A stretch of 20,733 nt of DNA from Planctomycetota bacterium (lineage in GTDB: Bacteria; Planctomycetota; Phycisphaerae; WQYP01), in NCBI GenBank assembly GCA_021780285.1, contig JAJXZA010000141.1, positions 1 through 20,733 of the forward strand, read 5' to 3'. The position numbers were made by a program, and so were the translations under genes. Of the stretch, positions 7,477 through 14,259 are shown piece by piece; position 1 is the stretch's first letter; every line of letters starts with the position of its first letter. The notes under the pieces are model-generated. The model was not told the DNA's origin. It did not search any database and was given only the letters and a program-made list of their open reading frames with translations.

Positions 7477-7564
7477 GATAATGGTTTGGGCCAGCGGTGC
7501 TGCAAGTGTATTGAATCTGCCGGCTGTTAGATGTTGACGATCATATCCTTTGAGCGGCCACGCC

Positions 7565-8215
7565 ATGATTGAATCCGCCGGCAAACGTTTTATTCAGTTC
7601 TTAGAACCCTGCCGCGACGCGCTTTATACGCAGGCATTGGCGCTTGCCGGCAGCCCGGTGGCAGCGGAGCGTCTTATTCAGCGGTCGTTGCGGACTGCGT
7701 TTCGAGAAAACGCCATGAGCCTGCCCAAGGGAGACCTGCAGGCCTGGTTAATGAGCCAGATCAATCGCGAGGCGGCTGGCGCTGCGGGTGCTGCGGTAAC
7801 AGCAGGAGGCGTTAATGACGCCAAAGCTTCAACTGCGGCTCCGGCGATGACAGATGAATTGACCCAATCGCGTGCGATGCCGGCGGCGACATGGGCGCGA
7901 CTGGCGGCGGCCATTCAGATTGAGGCGGCGAAGCTGGCCGAGGACGGTGGCACGGGCGAAGCAATTTTGGCGTATGACCCGCTGCTTGAACCCAAAAAGA
8001 AATCGGCCCTTGCGGACGAACCCCTGGAGGGTTTTGGTCTTTCAGCGTCGGCGCGTTTTATCATAGGGGGCAGCATTGTGATTGCCATAGGGGTTATTGC
8101 CAGCATTGTGCTGACAACCCACAAGGCGCCGCCATCACCTGAATTGCCATCAAAAACCCCCGCCGTGCAACCGCCTGCCGCCACCATGCCGGCTCATGCC
8201 GCGGCGCACCGGTAA
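7565..8215 (+). CDS. Single-span membrane protein with a faint sigma-factor-like N terminus
   Basis: This is a 216-residue protein of unknown function. The N-terminal 70 residues (FLEPCRDALYTQALALAGSP, AAERLIQRSLRTAF, LQAWLMSQINREA) have the helix spacing and style of region 2 of ECF sigma factors, where one would expect a DLVQETFLRAF-like helix. Key acidic residues of that helix are missing and no region 4 DNA-binding part follows, so it may be a degenerate relative or a chance resemblance. An Ala-rich linker comes next, then one membrane span (about 165-185, FIIGGSIVIAIGVIASIVL) and a Pro/Ala-rich tail that would lie outside. ATG 7565 is preferred over TTG 7550; a GAG lies ten bases upstream. 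It follows the TPR lipoprotein by 88 bases on the same strand, perhaps in one transcript. Confidence 0.68.
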   Translation: MIESAGKRFIQFLEPCRDALYTQALALAGSPVAAERLIQRSLRTAFRENAMSLPKGDLQAWLMSQINREAAGAAGAAVTAGGVNDAKASTAAPAMTDELTQSRAMPAATWARLAAAIQIEAAKLAEDGGTGEAILAYDPLLEPKKKSALADEPLEGFGLSASARFIIGGSIVIAIGVIASIVLTTHKAPPSPELPSKTPAVQPPAATMPAHAAAHR

Positions 8216-8297
8216 AACAGTTGTTTGGCGTAATGGCCCAACTTAGAGGCATGGCGTGTGCTGCGGCCGCAGGCCGGGAGTGCCTTTGGAGCAACTT

Positions 8298-9041
8298 ATG
8301 ATTGCCAACGTTGGCCCACCGAGGCAACTGGGCCGTTTTGAGACCATCGTACATGAGGTTGACATCGCCGCGCGCAAGGTGCTGATTGAAGCGCCCAAAG
8401 ACCCTGACTCGTTGTTGGATGATCCCATCGTTCAGGAGCGGTATAAGGCGGATAATTACCTGCCGTACTGGCCAATACTCTGGCCCGCAAGCATTATGAT
8501 GGCGCGGCGCATTTTGGGACATGAACCGGCGGATGGCACGTCGCCGCGCGTTCCGCAGAAGGAACTTGGTCGGCAGGCCATTGAGCTTGGTTGTGGGCTG
8601 GGCGTCGCCGGCATTGCGGCTTTGTGCGGTGGCTGGGATGTTACCTTCAGTGATTACGACCCGGATGCGGTTGGCTTTGCCTCGCATAATGCGCGGCTTA
8701 ATCAACTGTCGGCGGCACAGTGTCGCGGTATAACGATGGACTGGCGGCAGCCGCTGAACGAGTCGTTTGACTGGATCATCGCATCTGATGTGCTTTACGA
8801 ATCGCGCCTGCAGCCGCTGCTGTTGGGAGCGATCGAAAAGCTGCTTAAGCCGACGGGCACTGCCTGGATCAGCGATCCTGGCCGCAACTGCGCCGAAGAT
8901 TTGGCGGTTCACGCGGCTGCGATGGGTTTTCGCGTTGCTGCGTATTCGCTGCCGCCGGATGAAGTTGCCGGCATACGTCCGAATGGCCGGTTGTATGTGC
9001 TGTCGCGGCCTGCGGTTGGTACTGCGAGAGCGCCCTCATGA
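8298..9041 (+). CDS. Class I SAM-dependent methyltransferase, METTL/lysine-methyltransferase type
   Basis: The 247-residue product has the layout of the Methyltransf_16-like group (ETFB-lysine and METTL-type methyltransferases): YLPYWPILWPASIMMAR, then SAM motif I AIELGCGLGVAGIAAL (about 94-109), VTFSDYDPDAVG carrying the acidic ribose-binding residue, a WRQP motif, FDWIIASDVLYE (motif IV region) and a C-terminal strand ending in RLYVLSR. The substrate cannot be assigned; relatives methylate lysine side chains in proteins, and others act on small molecules. ATG 8298 has GGAG seven bases upstream, so it is preferred over the upstream GTG at 8256. Its stop overlaps the rsmE start as ATGA, which suggests coupled translation and an operon with two methyltransferases. 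Confidence 0.87.
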   Translation: MIANVGPPRQLGRFETIVHEVDIAARKVLIEAPKDPDSLLDDPIVQERYKADNYLPYWPILWPASIMMARRILGHEPADGTSPRVPQKELGRQAIELGCGLGVAGIAALCGGWDVTFSDYDPDAVGFASHNARLNQLSAAQCRGITMDWRQPLNESFDWIIASDVLYESRLQPLLLGAIEKLLKPTGTAWISDPGRNCAEDLAVHAAAMGFRVAAYSLPPDEVAGIRPNGRLYVLSRPAVGTARAPS

Positions 9042-9814
9042 AACGGCACCGTTTTTACGCAGAAATTCTTGCATCGCCGTGCGTGCTGGCCGGCCAGGAG
9101 GCGCATCACGCCACGCAGACGCTGCGCCTCGCCGAAGGCGACACCGTGGAACTGTTTGACGGCCAAGGCCGCAGCGTTGTGGGTATGCTGCAATCGGCGG
9201 GTAAAAAGCAGTGGCAGGTGGTGTTTGAGGCCGGCGCTGTGACCCTGGCGCCGCGACCGCGCATCGAGTTAACGCTGGCGATTGCGGTGCCCAAGGGCGA
9301 ACGAGCCGACACGCTTGTGGAAATGGCCAGCCAGCTTGATGTAGCCCGCCTGCAATGGATGGATTGCCGCCGCTCGGTGGTGAAGCCCGATGCCCACGGC
9401 GGCAAGATGGAAAAATGGCGTCGGCTCGCCCTGGAATCTGCCAAGCAGTGCGGCCGCGACTATGTGATGCAGGTGCTTGCGCCCATCGGCATGGCGAGTG
9501 TACTGCGAGCCGCACTGGAGGAGCAACATTCGCTGCTGGTGCTGGAGCCGACAGGGGTACAGACTTTGTGGAATTGGCTTGGTGACTGGGTTGCGGGGTT
9601 GTCGGCGGAGCGTGCTGAAGCGACGGGAAAGCTGACGGCGCTTGTCGGCCCCGAAGGTGGCTTTGCCGATGATGAACTTGCGCTGCTCTCCGGCGAGGCG
9701 CAGCGGCGGCCCATTGACTTCGTGCGCATTTGCCCGAATATACTTCGCATAGAAACAGCCGGCATTGCCGTTGCTGCCGCAGTGTGTGCGGCCACGGCCC
9801 AAACTGACAAGTGA
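9038..9814 (+). CDS. rsmE: 16S rRNA m3U1498 methyltransferase RsmE
   Basis: RsmE methylates N3 of U1498 in helix 44 of 16S rRNA near the decoding site, using SAM. The 258-residue protein has the usual two parts: an N-terminal PUA-like RNA-binding domain (HRFYAEI, AHHATQTLRLAEGD, VELFDGQGR) and a C-terminal SPOUT trefoil-knot domain. The latter has AIAVPKGERADTLVE, the ESAKQCGR motif, LVGPEGGF and ILRIETAGIAV, which form the SAM-binding knot. The last motif is usually RILRTETA, so NILRIETA is a mild variant. Length is normal. Its ATG overlaps the preceding methyltransferase stop and its own stop lies 10 bases before the next start, so methyltransferase, rsmE and the argD-like gene look like one operon. 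Confidence 0.95.
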   Translation: MKRHRFYAEILASPCVLAGQEAHHATQTLRLAEGDTVELFDGQGRSVVGMLQSAGKKQWQVVFEAGAVTLAPRPRIELTLAIAVPKGERADTLVEMASQLDVARLQWMDCRRSVVKPDAHGGKMEKWRRLALESAKQCGRDYVMQVLAPIGMASVLRAALEEQHSLLVLEPTGVQTLWNWLGDWVAGLSAERAEATGKLTALVGPEGGFADDELALLSGEAQRRPIDFVRICPNILRIETAGIAVAAAVCAATAQTDK

Positions 9815-9824
9815 GATTTAATAC

Positions 9825-11036
9825 ATGAGCCAGAGTGTGAATCAACTGATTATAAAAAAGCATGAATCGTCGCTGATCGGCAATTACGGAAAACTGCCGG
9901 TGGTGCTGGTTCGCGGCAAGGGCGCCCAGTTATGGGATGCGGACGGCAAAGAATATCTCGATTTTTTTGCCGGGTTCGGCGGCACCATTTTGGGCCATGC
10001 ACATCCGGTGCTTGTAGAGGCGGTTACCCGGCAGGCCAATACGCTGTGGCAGGTTGGCAATCAGTTTTACACCGAGCCGCAGATAAGACTGGCCGAACAC
10101 CTTAAAACCAAAGCGTTTGACGGGCGGGCTTTTTTTTGTCACAGCGGCGCTGAAGCGGCCGAGGCAGCGCTTAAACTCGCCCGCCTCGCCGGCGGGGGGC
10201 GAACCAAAATTATAAGCATGCTCAAGGGCTTTCACGGCCGAACGATGGGCGCTTTGTCGGCAACGCCAGGCCACGCGCAGGCGGGCTTTGGGCCGCTGGT
10301 GCCCGGTTTTGTGCATGTGCCGTTCAATGATTTTGCGGCGTTGCAAGAGGCGATTGATGATGAGACGGCCGCCATTATTATGGAGCCGATTCAGGGGGAA
10401 GGGGGCATCAATGTGCCGGGCGAGAGCTATCTGCCGCGGGTTCGAGCGTTGTGCGACCAGTACAAGGCGGTGCTTATTTTTGATGAAGTGTGGACGGGCG
10501 TGGGTCGCACCGGAAAATATTTTGGCCATCAGCACTTTGGAGTAAAGCCGGATATTATGACGCTGGGCAAGGCGCTGGGCGGCGGGCTGCCCGTTGGCGG
10601 TATATTGGCCAAGCCGGAACTTGCGGCGTTCTTGAAGCCGGGCACGCACGGTTGCACGCTGGGAGGCAATCCCATTTGTGCGGCGGTAAGCGCAGCGGTT
10701 TTCGATACCATTGAAAAAGAAGATATGCTCTCGCATGTTGGTCAGGTGGGCGCTCTGCTTCGGCAACGGCTGGAGCAACTGGCTTTGCGTCATGGTGTTA
10801 TCAGGCAGATTCGCGGCACCGGGTTGTTTTTGGGTGTGGAATTAGACACCACCGACGCCATGCCCGTTGTGCTTGCGGCGTTGGAGCAGGGGTTGATTAT
10901 AAATGCCACGCAGAAGAATATTTTGCGGATATGCCCCTCACTGATTGTAAGCAGCGAGCAGGTGCATCGCGCGGCGGATATTCTTGAAAAAGCACTTGGC
11001 GCCTGTCTGGGCAAGAGCCGCGTTGCGACGGCGTGA
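9825..11036 (+). CDS. argD: Acetylornithine aminotransferase-like class III aminotransferase
   Basis: A 403-residue PLP enzyme of the acetylornithine/ornithine aminotransferase family. ArgD transfers an amino group from glutamate to N-acetylglutamate semialdehyde in arginine synthesis and often also serves in lysine synthesis. Seen: LDFFAGFGGTILGHAHP (45-61), CHSGAEAAEAALKLAR (105-120), KGFHGRTMGALSATP (134-148), EPIQGEGGI (187-195), the cofactor motif FDEVWTGVGRTGK (219-231), Schiff-base Lys249 in TLGKALGGG, and HGCTLGGNPICAA (275-286). The residue after DEV is Trp223 where ArgD and ornithine aminotransferase usually have Gln, which contacts the PLP hydroxyl. This lowers certainty about the exact substrate. 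As a DapL-type enzyme is also present, a lysine role for this protein is not required. The start follows rsmE by 10 bases with only a weak ribosome site. No other arg gene is visible. Confidence 0.85.
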   Translation: MSQSVNQLIIKKHESSLIGNYGKLPVVLVRGKGAQLWDADGKEYLDFFAGFGGTILGHAHPVLVEAVTRQANTLWQVGNQFYTEPQIRLAEHLKTKAFDGRAFFCHSGAEAAEAALKLARLAGGGRTKIISMLKGFHGRTMGALSATPGHAQAGFGPLVPGFVHVPFNDFAALQEAIDDETAAIIMEPIQGEGGINVPGESYLPRVRALCDQYKAVLIFDEVWTGVGRTGKYFGHQHFGVKPDIMTLGKALGGGLPVGGILAKPELAAFLKPGTHGCTLGGNPICAAVSAAVFDTIEKEDMLSHVGQVGALLRQRLEQLALRHGVIRQIRGTGLFLGVELDTTDAMPVVLAALEQGLIINATQKNILRICPSLIVSSEQVHRAADILEKALGACLGKSRVATA

Positions 11037-11039
11037 GGT

Positions 11040-11945
11040 TTAGCGCGTAGCTTGGCCTGTGGGAGTGGTTGTGCCGAGGCCGGGTGGGGGTGGTGCTGAG
11101 CCTGTTGGTTTGTCTGCGGTCGTTTTGTTTTGGCCGAGCATTAGACTTTGAATTGGATGGCCGACCGCGAGGCGAACGCCGGCGCGAAATCGCTCGGCGG
11201 TTACCAGCATGACAAGGAGGCCGATTGCCGGCCAGAGCACATACCGCACCACGATAATCGCGCGCTGCAGATAGGGCAGGCCGTGGCCGGGCGGCAATAG
11301 AAATACAACCGCGAGCGTGCGCAGCAGTTCCTGCCAGCCATATAAAACTCCCGGCACCGGAAAGCCCGGAAAGAAATATTGCCACGGCAATACCATAAAC
11401 AGCAGAATAACGGCCCAGTTTAAGCTGCGCGTCAGATGGGCTACTCCGGGGGCTTGGGCGATTAAAATCACCAGCAGTGTGATAAAAATAATGATGGCCT
11501 GGGACGCGGCCGCAAGCAACCCCAGAAGCTGCGTGACCGGTACGGCAATGTAATAGGTGGTGGCCCACTGGGGACGTAAATTAAGTTCGCGGCCCTGACG
11601 GGACTGCATGGTTTGGCGACCGGCTGAAGCTGCATCCGAAAAACCCGTATCCGCGGCCGATACGCCCGGTTGGGCCTGATTGGGTGTTGATGCCTGTACG
11701 CCGCCGGTTACGGTTCGCACGCTGAAGAGTGGGTGGTGAGCCGGTCCCATTGGGGTGACCACCACGCTTTCGCGAGCCACCGGGTTGCCGTTGCCATAGG
11801 CCTGATTGGTAAAGCGAATAAGCAAAAAGCCGATGATTTGGGCCAATACGCAAACAAAAAGCAGCAGGCCAAGCCAATTGCGACCGCTGCGCAGCGTTCG
11901 CAGGGCTACGCCATAATCGCTGTAAGGATGAACGGGTGCAGTCAT
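11040..11945 (-). CDS. Unknown multi-pass membrane protein
   Basis: I do not recognise this 301-residue protein. It has a cytoplasmic-looking N terminus, a first span at about 24-44 (WLGLLLFVCVLAQIIGFLLI), and a polar loop of about 85 residues rich in Ser, Thr, Gln and Gly that probably lies outside. Then come three or four further spans (about 132-165, 177-195, 207-216 weaker, 226-250) and a Pro/Thr/Gly-rich tail of about 35 residues. No enzyme motif is visible. It is convergent with argD, the two stop codons being only 3 bases apart, so any termination signal must lie within one of the genes. The ATG at 11945 has no strong ribosome site. The alternating membrane pattern and the sharp boundary at argD support coding. 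Confidence 0.75.
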   Translation of the reverse strand: MTAPVHPYSDYGVALRTLRSGRNWLGLLLFVCVLAQIIGFLLIRFTNQAYGNGNPVARESVVVTPMGPAHHPLFSVRTVTGGVQASTPNQAQPGVSAADTGFSDAASAGRQTMQSRQGRELNLRPQWATTYYIAVPVTQLLGLLAAASQAIIIFITLLVILIAQAPGVAHLTRSLNWAVILLFMVLPWQYFFPGFPVPGVLYGWQELLRTLAVVFLLPPGHGLPYLQRAIIVVRYVLWPAIGLLVMLVTAERFRAGVRLAVGHPIQSLMLGQNKTTADKPTGSAPPPPGLGTTTPTGQATR

Positions 11946-12132
11946 TGTGCGTTACATTCCGCCTCGTTAAAGTACAACTCGCACAGGAGTATAAAGCGCA
12001 AGCGACAAGCAAGCGAGCAAGGTTCGCAAAATTTCCGGGCGGTGTGCGGATTCCAGTTATTGCAGGTAGCACCCGAGACGGAGTCGCCCCTGTTGTGCCG
12101 TCGGCTTGCCGGTGGTAACCGGCCCGCAACTT

Positions 12133-12228
12133 ATGACAAGCCATTGTGAATGCGGCCCTGTTTGCCATGATGTAGAAATAGCTGTGCGGCGGGCTTTTAA
12201 GCTGATGCGTTGCCTGGAGTGCGGATGA
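12133..12228 (+). CDS. Possible 31-residue Cys-rich mini-protein
   Basis: An ATG-to-TGA frame encodes 31 residues with an unusual metal-site-like pattern: HCECGPVCH near the N terminus and MRCLECG at the very end, that is five Cys and two His in 31 residues. This would suit a tiny zinc-ribbon or Fe-S-like fold. Against it, there is no Shine-Dalgarno site, an in-frame TAA lies just upstream, and the end of the frame overlaps the candidate hisS -35 box. It may be chance in GC-rich DNA or a remnant of a longer zinc-ribbon gene. Confidence 0.22.
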   Translation: MTSHCECGPVCHDVEIAVRRAFKLMRCLECG

Positions 12229-12238
12229 GCCTTATTCT
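12210..12238 (+). promoter_or_regulatory. Candidate hisS promoter
   Basis: TTGCCT (12210-12215) and TATTCT (12233-12238) are spaced by exactly 17 bases, each matching four of six consensus positions. The start would be near 12244, giving a leader of about 73 bases to ATG 12318. The leader shows no strong ribosome site close to the ATG; an AGGA lies about 12 bases upstream. Confidence 0.35.
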
Positions 12239-12317
12239 TTCGGTGTATATGCGGCCACGGGTTAAGCGTCTCTGATGCAATGATGAAAGCAACGCAACAA
12301 CAGGATATGAACAACCG

Positions 12318-13679
12318 ATGAAAAATACGTTTCAAGCACCGAAAGGTACACGCGATTTTATGCCCGAAGCGATGGCGGTGCGCCGTTATATTGAAGAAAC
12401 GTGGCGGCGCGTTTCGGTTCGGCACGGCTTTTTGGAGGTGGATGGACCTACCTTTGAATCGCTCGAACTTTACAAGGTTAAAAGCGGCGATGAGATTGTG
12501 TCGCAGCTTTTTTCGTTTCGTGACCGGGGGGATCGCGAATTGGCGCTTCGCCCGGAGTTTACGCCCACACTGGCCCGCATGGTTGCAGCGCAGGCGCAGG
12601 GGTTGCCGCGCCCCATCAAGTGGTTCAGCATTCCGCGGTGCTACCGGGCGGAGCAGCCTCAGAAGGGGCGCCTGCGCGAGTTTATTCAATGGAATGTGGA
12701 TTTTTTGGCCGATCCAACGCCGCGCTGCGAGCAGGAATGTCTGATGCTGTGCATCGAAACGCTGCGCGAGTTTGGTTTGCAGGCGGGTGATTTTCGCATT
12801 GGTTGGAACAACCGTGACTGGCTTACCCAGGCGCTTACCAGCACGTTTGTTGCCCCCGAGCGGGTGGGCGACGCTTATTTTATTCTTGATCGCCTGGCCA
12901 AACTTGACGCTGCAGGGCGCCGCGAGCTTTACGCCCAGCGGCAGTGTCCGCCGCGGGAGCAGTCGCAGTTTGACCTCTTTGCTGCGGCTATAAGCTCGGA
13001 ACCGGCGGCGCCGGACGCTTTGATGCAAATTATGAGCACCTGGCCGCAGGAAGTGCGCGACGGCATTAAAGCATTTGAATCACGGATTGCGGATATCGGC
13101 CTTGGCGAGTACTGCCGGTTTGACCTGAGCGTGGTGCGCGGGCTGGCGTATTACACGGGCTTTGTGTTTGAGGTACTCGACGCGAAATCGCACAATCGGG
13201 CGATGGCCGGGGGCGGCCGCTATGATCGCCTGATTGAAACGTTTGGCGGGCCAAGCATGCCGGCGATCGGCTTTGGCATGGGCGATGTGGTGCTTGAAAT
13301 TGTGCTGCGGGAGCGGGGCGTATTGCCCCGGCAACTGCTAAGCGCGCCGGACGTTTTTGTGCTTAGCGCATTGCCGGACGAGCAGCCGGTGCAGCAGATT
13401 CTGATGGCGCTGCGGCGCTCGACCTGGGATAGCGCCAGCCAGCGGGTGGCGCAGGCCGGCCTGCATGCGGTGGCCAGCTACAAGGCGACGCGCAACATCG
13501 GTAAATTGCTGCCGGAGGCGGTTGCGTCGGGCGCCAGGGTTGCGGTGATATTGGCGCCGGAGGAACTGGCGCGGGGCGTCGCCAAAATCAAGAATTTAAT
13601 CACGCGAACTGAGCGCGAAGCGCCACTGGAAGCGGCGGCATTGGCCGCGCAAGTTCGCGCCGAATTGCAGAGTGGCTGA
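12318..13679 (+). CDS. hisS: Histidyl-tRNA synthetase
   Basis: HisRS charges tRNA-His with histidine; it is a cytosolic class II synthetase dimer. The 453-residue protein shows APKGTRDFMPE at the start (7-17), class II motif 1 region, LRPEFTPTLARMVA (77-90), motif 2 (FSIPRCYRAEQPQKGR, then REF), the HisRS-specific VVRGLAYYTGFVFEV, GGGRYDRLIETFGG and motif 3 MPAIGFGMG. The C-terminal anticodon-binding domain (about 350-445) is present, with KNLITR near its end and KATRNIGKLLPEA. Length is slightly above the bacterial norm of about 420, owing to inserts in the central region around 200-240. Reading GLAYYT instead of the common GLDYYT is a small variant. The HYExAFE gene follows by 23 bases and may be cotranscribed. 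Confidence 0.97.
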   Translation: MKNTFQAPKGTRDFMPEAMAVRRYIEETWRRVSVRHGFLEVDGPTFESLELYKVKSGDEIVSQLFSFRDRGDRELALRPEFTPTLARMVAAQAQGLPRPIKWFSIPRCYRAEQPQKGRLREFIQWNVDFLADPTPRCEQECLMLCIETLREFGLQAGDFRIGWNNRDWLTQALTSTFVAPERVGDAYFILDRLAKLDAAGRRELYAQRQCPPREQSQFDLFAAAISSEPAAPDALMQIMSTWPQEVRDGIKAFESRIADIGLGEYCRFDLSVVRGLAYYTGFVFEVLDAKSHNRAMAGGGRYDRLIETFGGPSMPAIGFGMGDVVLEIVLRERGVLPRQLLSAPDVFVLSALPDEQPVQQILMALRRSTWDSASQRVAQAGLHAVASYKATRNIGKLLPEAVASGARVAVILAPEELARGVAKIKNLITRTEREAPLEAAALAAQVRAELQSG

Positions 13680-13702
13680 CATGGTAACCGGAGTATGCTG
13701 CG

Positions 13703-14215
13703 ATGGGGCCAAGGTCCAAACGTTCGAGTCATTATGAAGCTGCCTTTGAAGACCTGCTGCGCAAAAAAGGCTTGCCGTACATTGCGGTGGATGAAGCCAA
13801 GCGGGCGCTGTTTTCAGGCGCCAAACTCAAAAGTTTTGACTTTGTGGTGTATCGGCCGGGCGGCAAAAATCTGCTGGTGGATGTAAAAGGCCGTGCCTGC
13901 CAAAATCGCAAAGGCACGGTGGCGCTGCCCAACTGGGCAACCCGCGAGGATATTGATGATCTCCGGCAATGGCAGGAAATTTTTGGTGATGGCTTTACAG
14001 CCATGTTTTTGTTTTTATATCAATGGCCGGACGAGCCTGAAAAGTCTCCGTTTAAGGATATCTTTCAATTTCAGGACCGATGGTACAGCGCTTTGGCCAT
14101 TACCGTGAGCGATTACCGCTCGGCTATGAAGGCGCGGTCGCAAGCGTGGGGCACGGTGCATCTGCCCACAGCTGAGTTTAAGCGACTGGCCAAACCATTT
14201 GATGAGTATCTGTAA
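13703..14215 (+). CDS. HYExAFE family protein, PDDExK nuclease-like
   Basis: The 170-residue product carries the diagnostic HYEAAFE motif (10-16) that names the HYExAFE family, known mainly from planctomycetes and uncharacterised. The arrangement suggests a restriction-endonuclease-like (PDDExK) core: Glu12 in a first helix, Asp46 in KSFDFVVY, and Asp60-x-Lys62 in NLLVDVKGR, which together mimic the metal-binding D-(D/E)xK triad. A helix follows (REDIDDLRQWQEIFG) and then a strand AMFLFLYQW. No DNA-binding domain or methylase partner is present, so a classical restriction system is unlikely; a repair or RNA-processing role is possible but unproven. ATG 13703 has GGAG nine bases upstream. The gene is 23 bases after hisS and converges on the epimerase gene, with 44 bases between stops. 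Confidence 0.85.
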   Translation: MGPRSKRSSHYEAAFEDLLRKKGLPYIAVDEAKRALFSGAKLKSFDFVVYRPGGKNLLVDVKGRACQNRKGTVALPNWATREDIDDLRQWQEIFGDGFTAMFLFLYQWPDEPEKSPFKDIFQFQDRWYSALAITVSDYRSAMKARSQAWGTVHLPTAEFKRLAKPFDEYL

Positions 14216-14259
14216 GCGGCGGCGACGCGAGAGTTCGGCGCTGAATGCGAGCGTCATTT

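Larger units (their letters stand above)
11946..12317. other. 372-base divergent spacer between the membrane-protein gene and hisS
   Basis: This spacer separates divergent genes and should hold promoters for both. It contains a candidate hisS promoter (12210-12238), a possible 31-residue Cys-rich mini-ORF (12133-12228) and a short inverted repeat near 12105-12120 (GCCGGT, four-base loop, ACCGGC) with no U-tract. Near 12000-12024 the string CAAGCGA recurs imperfectly. No tRNA, T-box or other RNA structure was recognised. The leader before hisS is about 75 bases. Confidence 0.6.

Noticed and set aside
7554..7567. The string GGCCACGCCATG before the starts at both 7565 and 15427
   Set aside because: Twelve shared bases at two starts could mean a shared leader motif, but flanks differ and no third copy was seen; most likely chance in GC-rich DNA.
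9036..9863. Long minus-strand frame opposite rsmE
   Set aside because: It is antisense to a clearly conserved RsmE, rich in Pro/Arg/Ala as GC-rich shadows are, with no family motif.
9930..10793. 287-codon minus-strand frame opposite argD
   Set aside because: Antisense to conserved class III aminotransferase motifs; no ribosome site or recognisable domain.
11581..12168. Minus-strand frame with a lipobox-like LYSCASC segment extending into the spacer
   Set aside because: Most of it overlaps the membrane-protein gene in another frame and its composition becomes shadow-like there; no ribosome site.
12057..13028. 323-codon minus-strand frame opposite hisS and its spacer
   Set aside because: Overlaps the hisS motif 1 and motif 2 coding region; composition is Arg/Lys/His-rich without motif.
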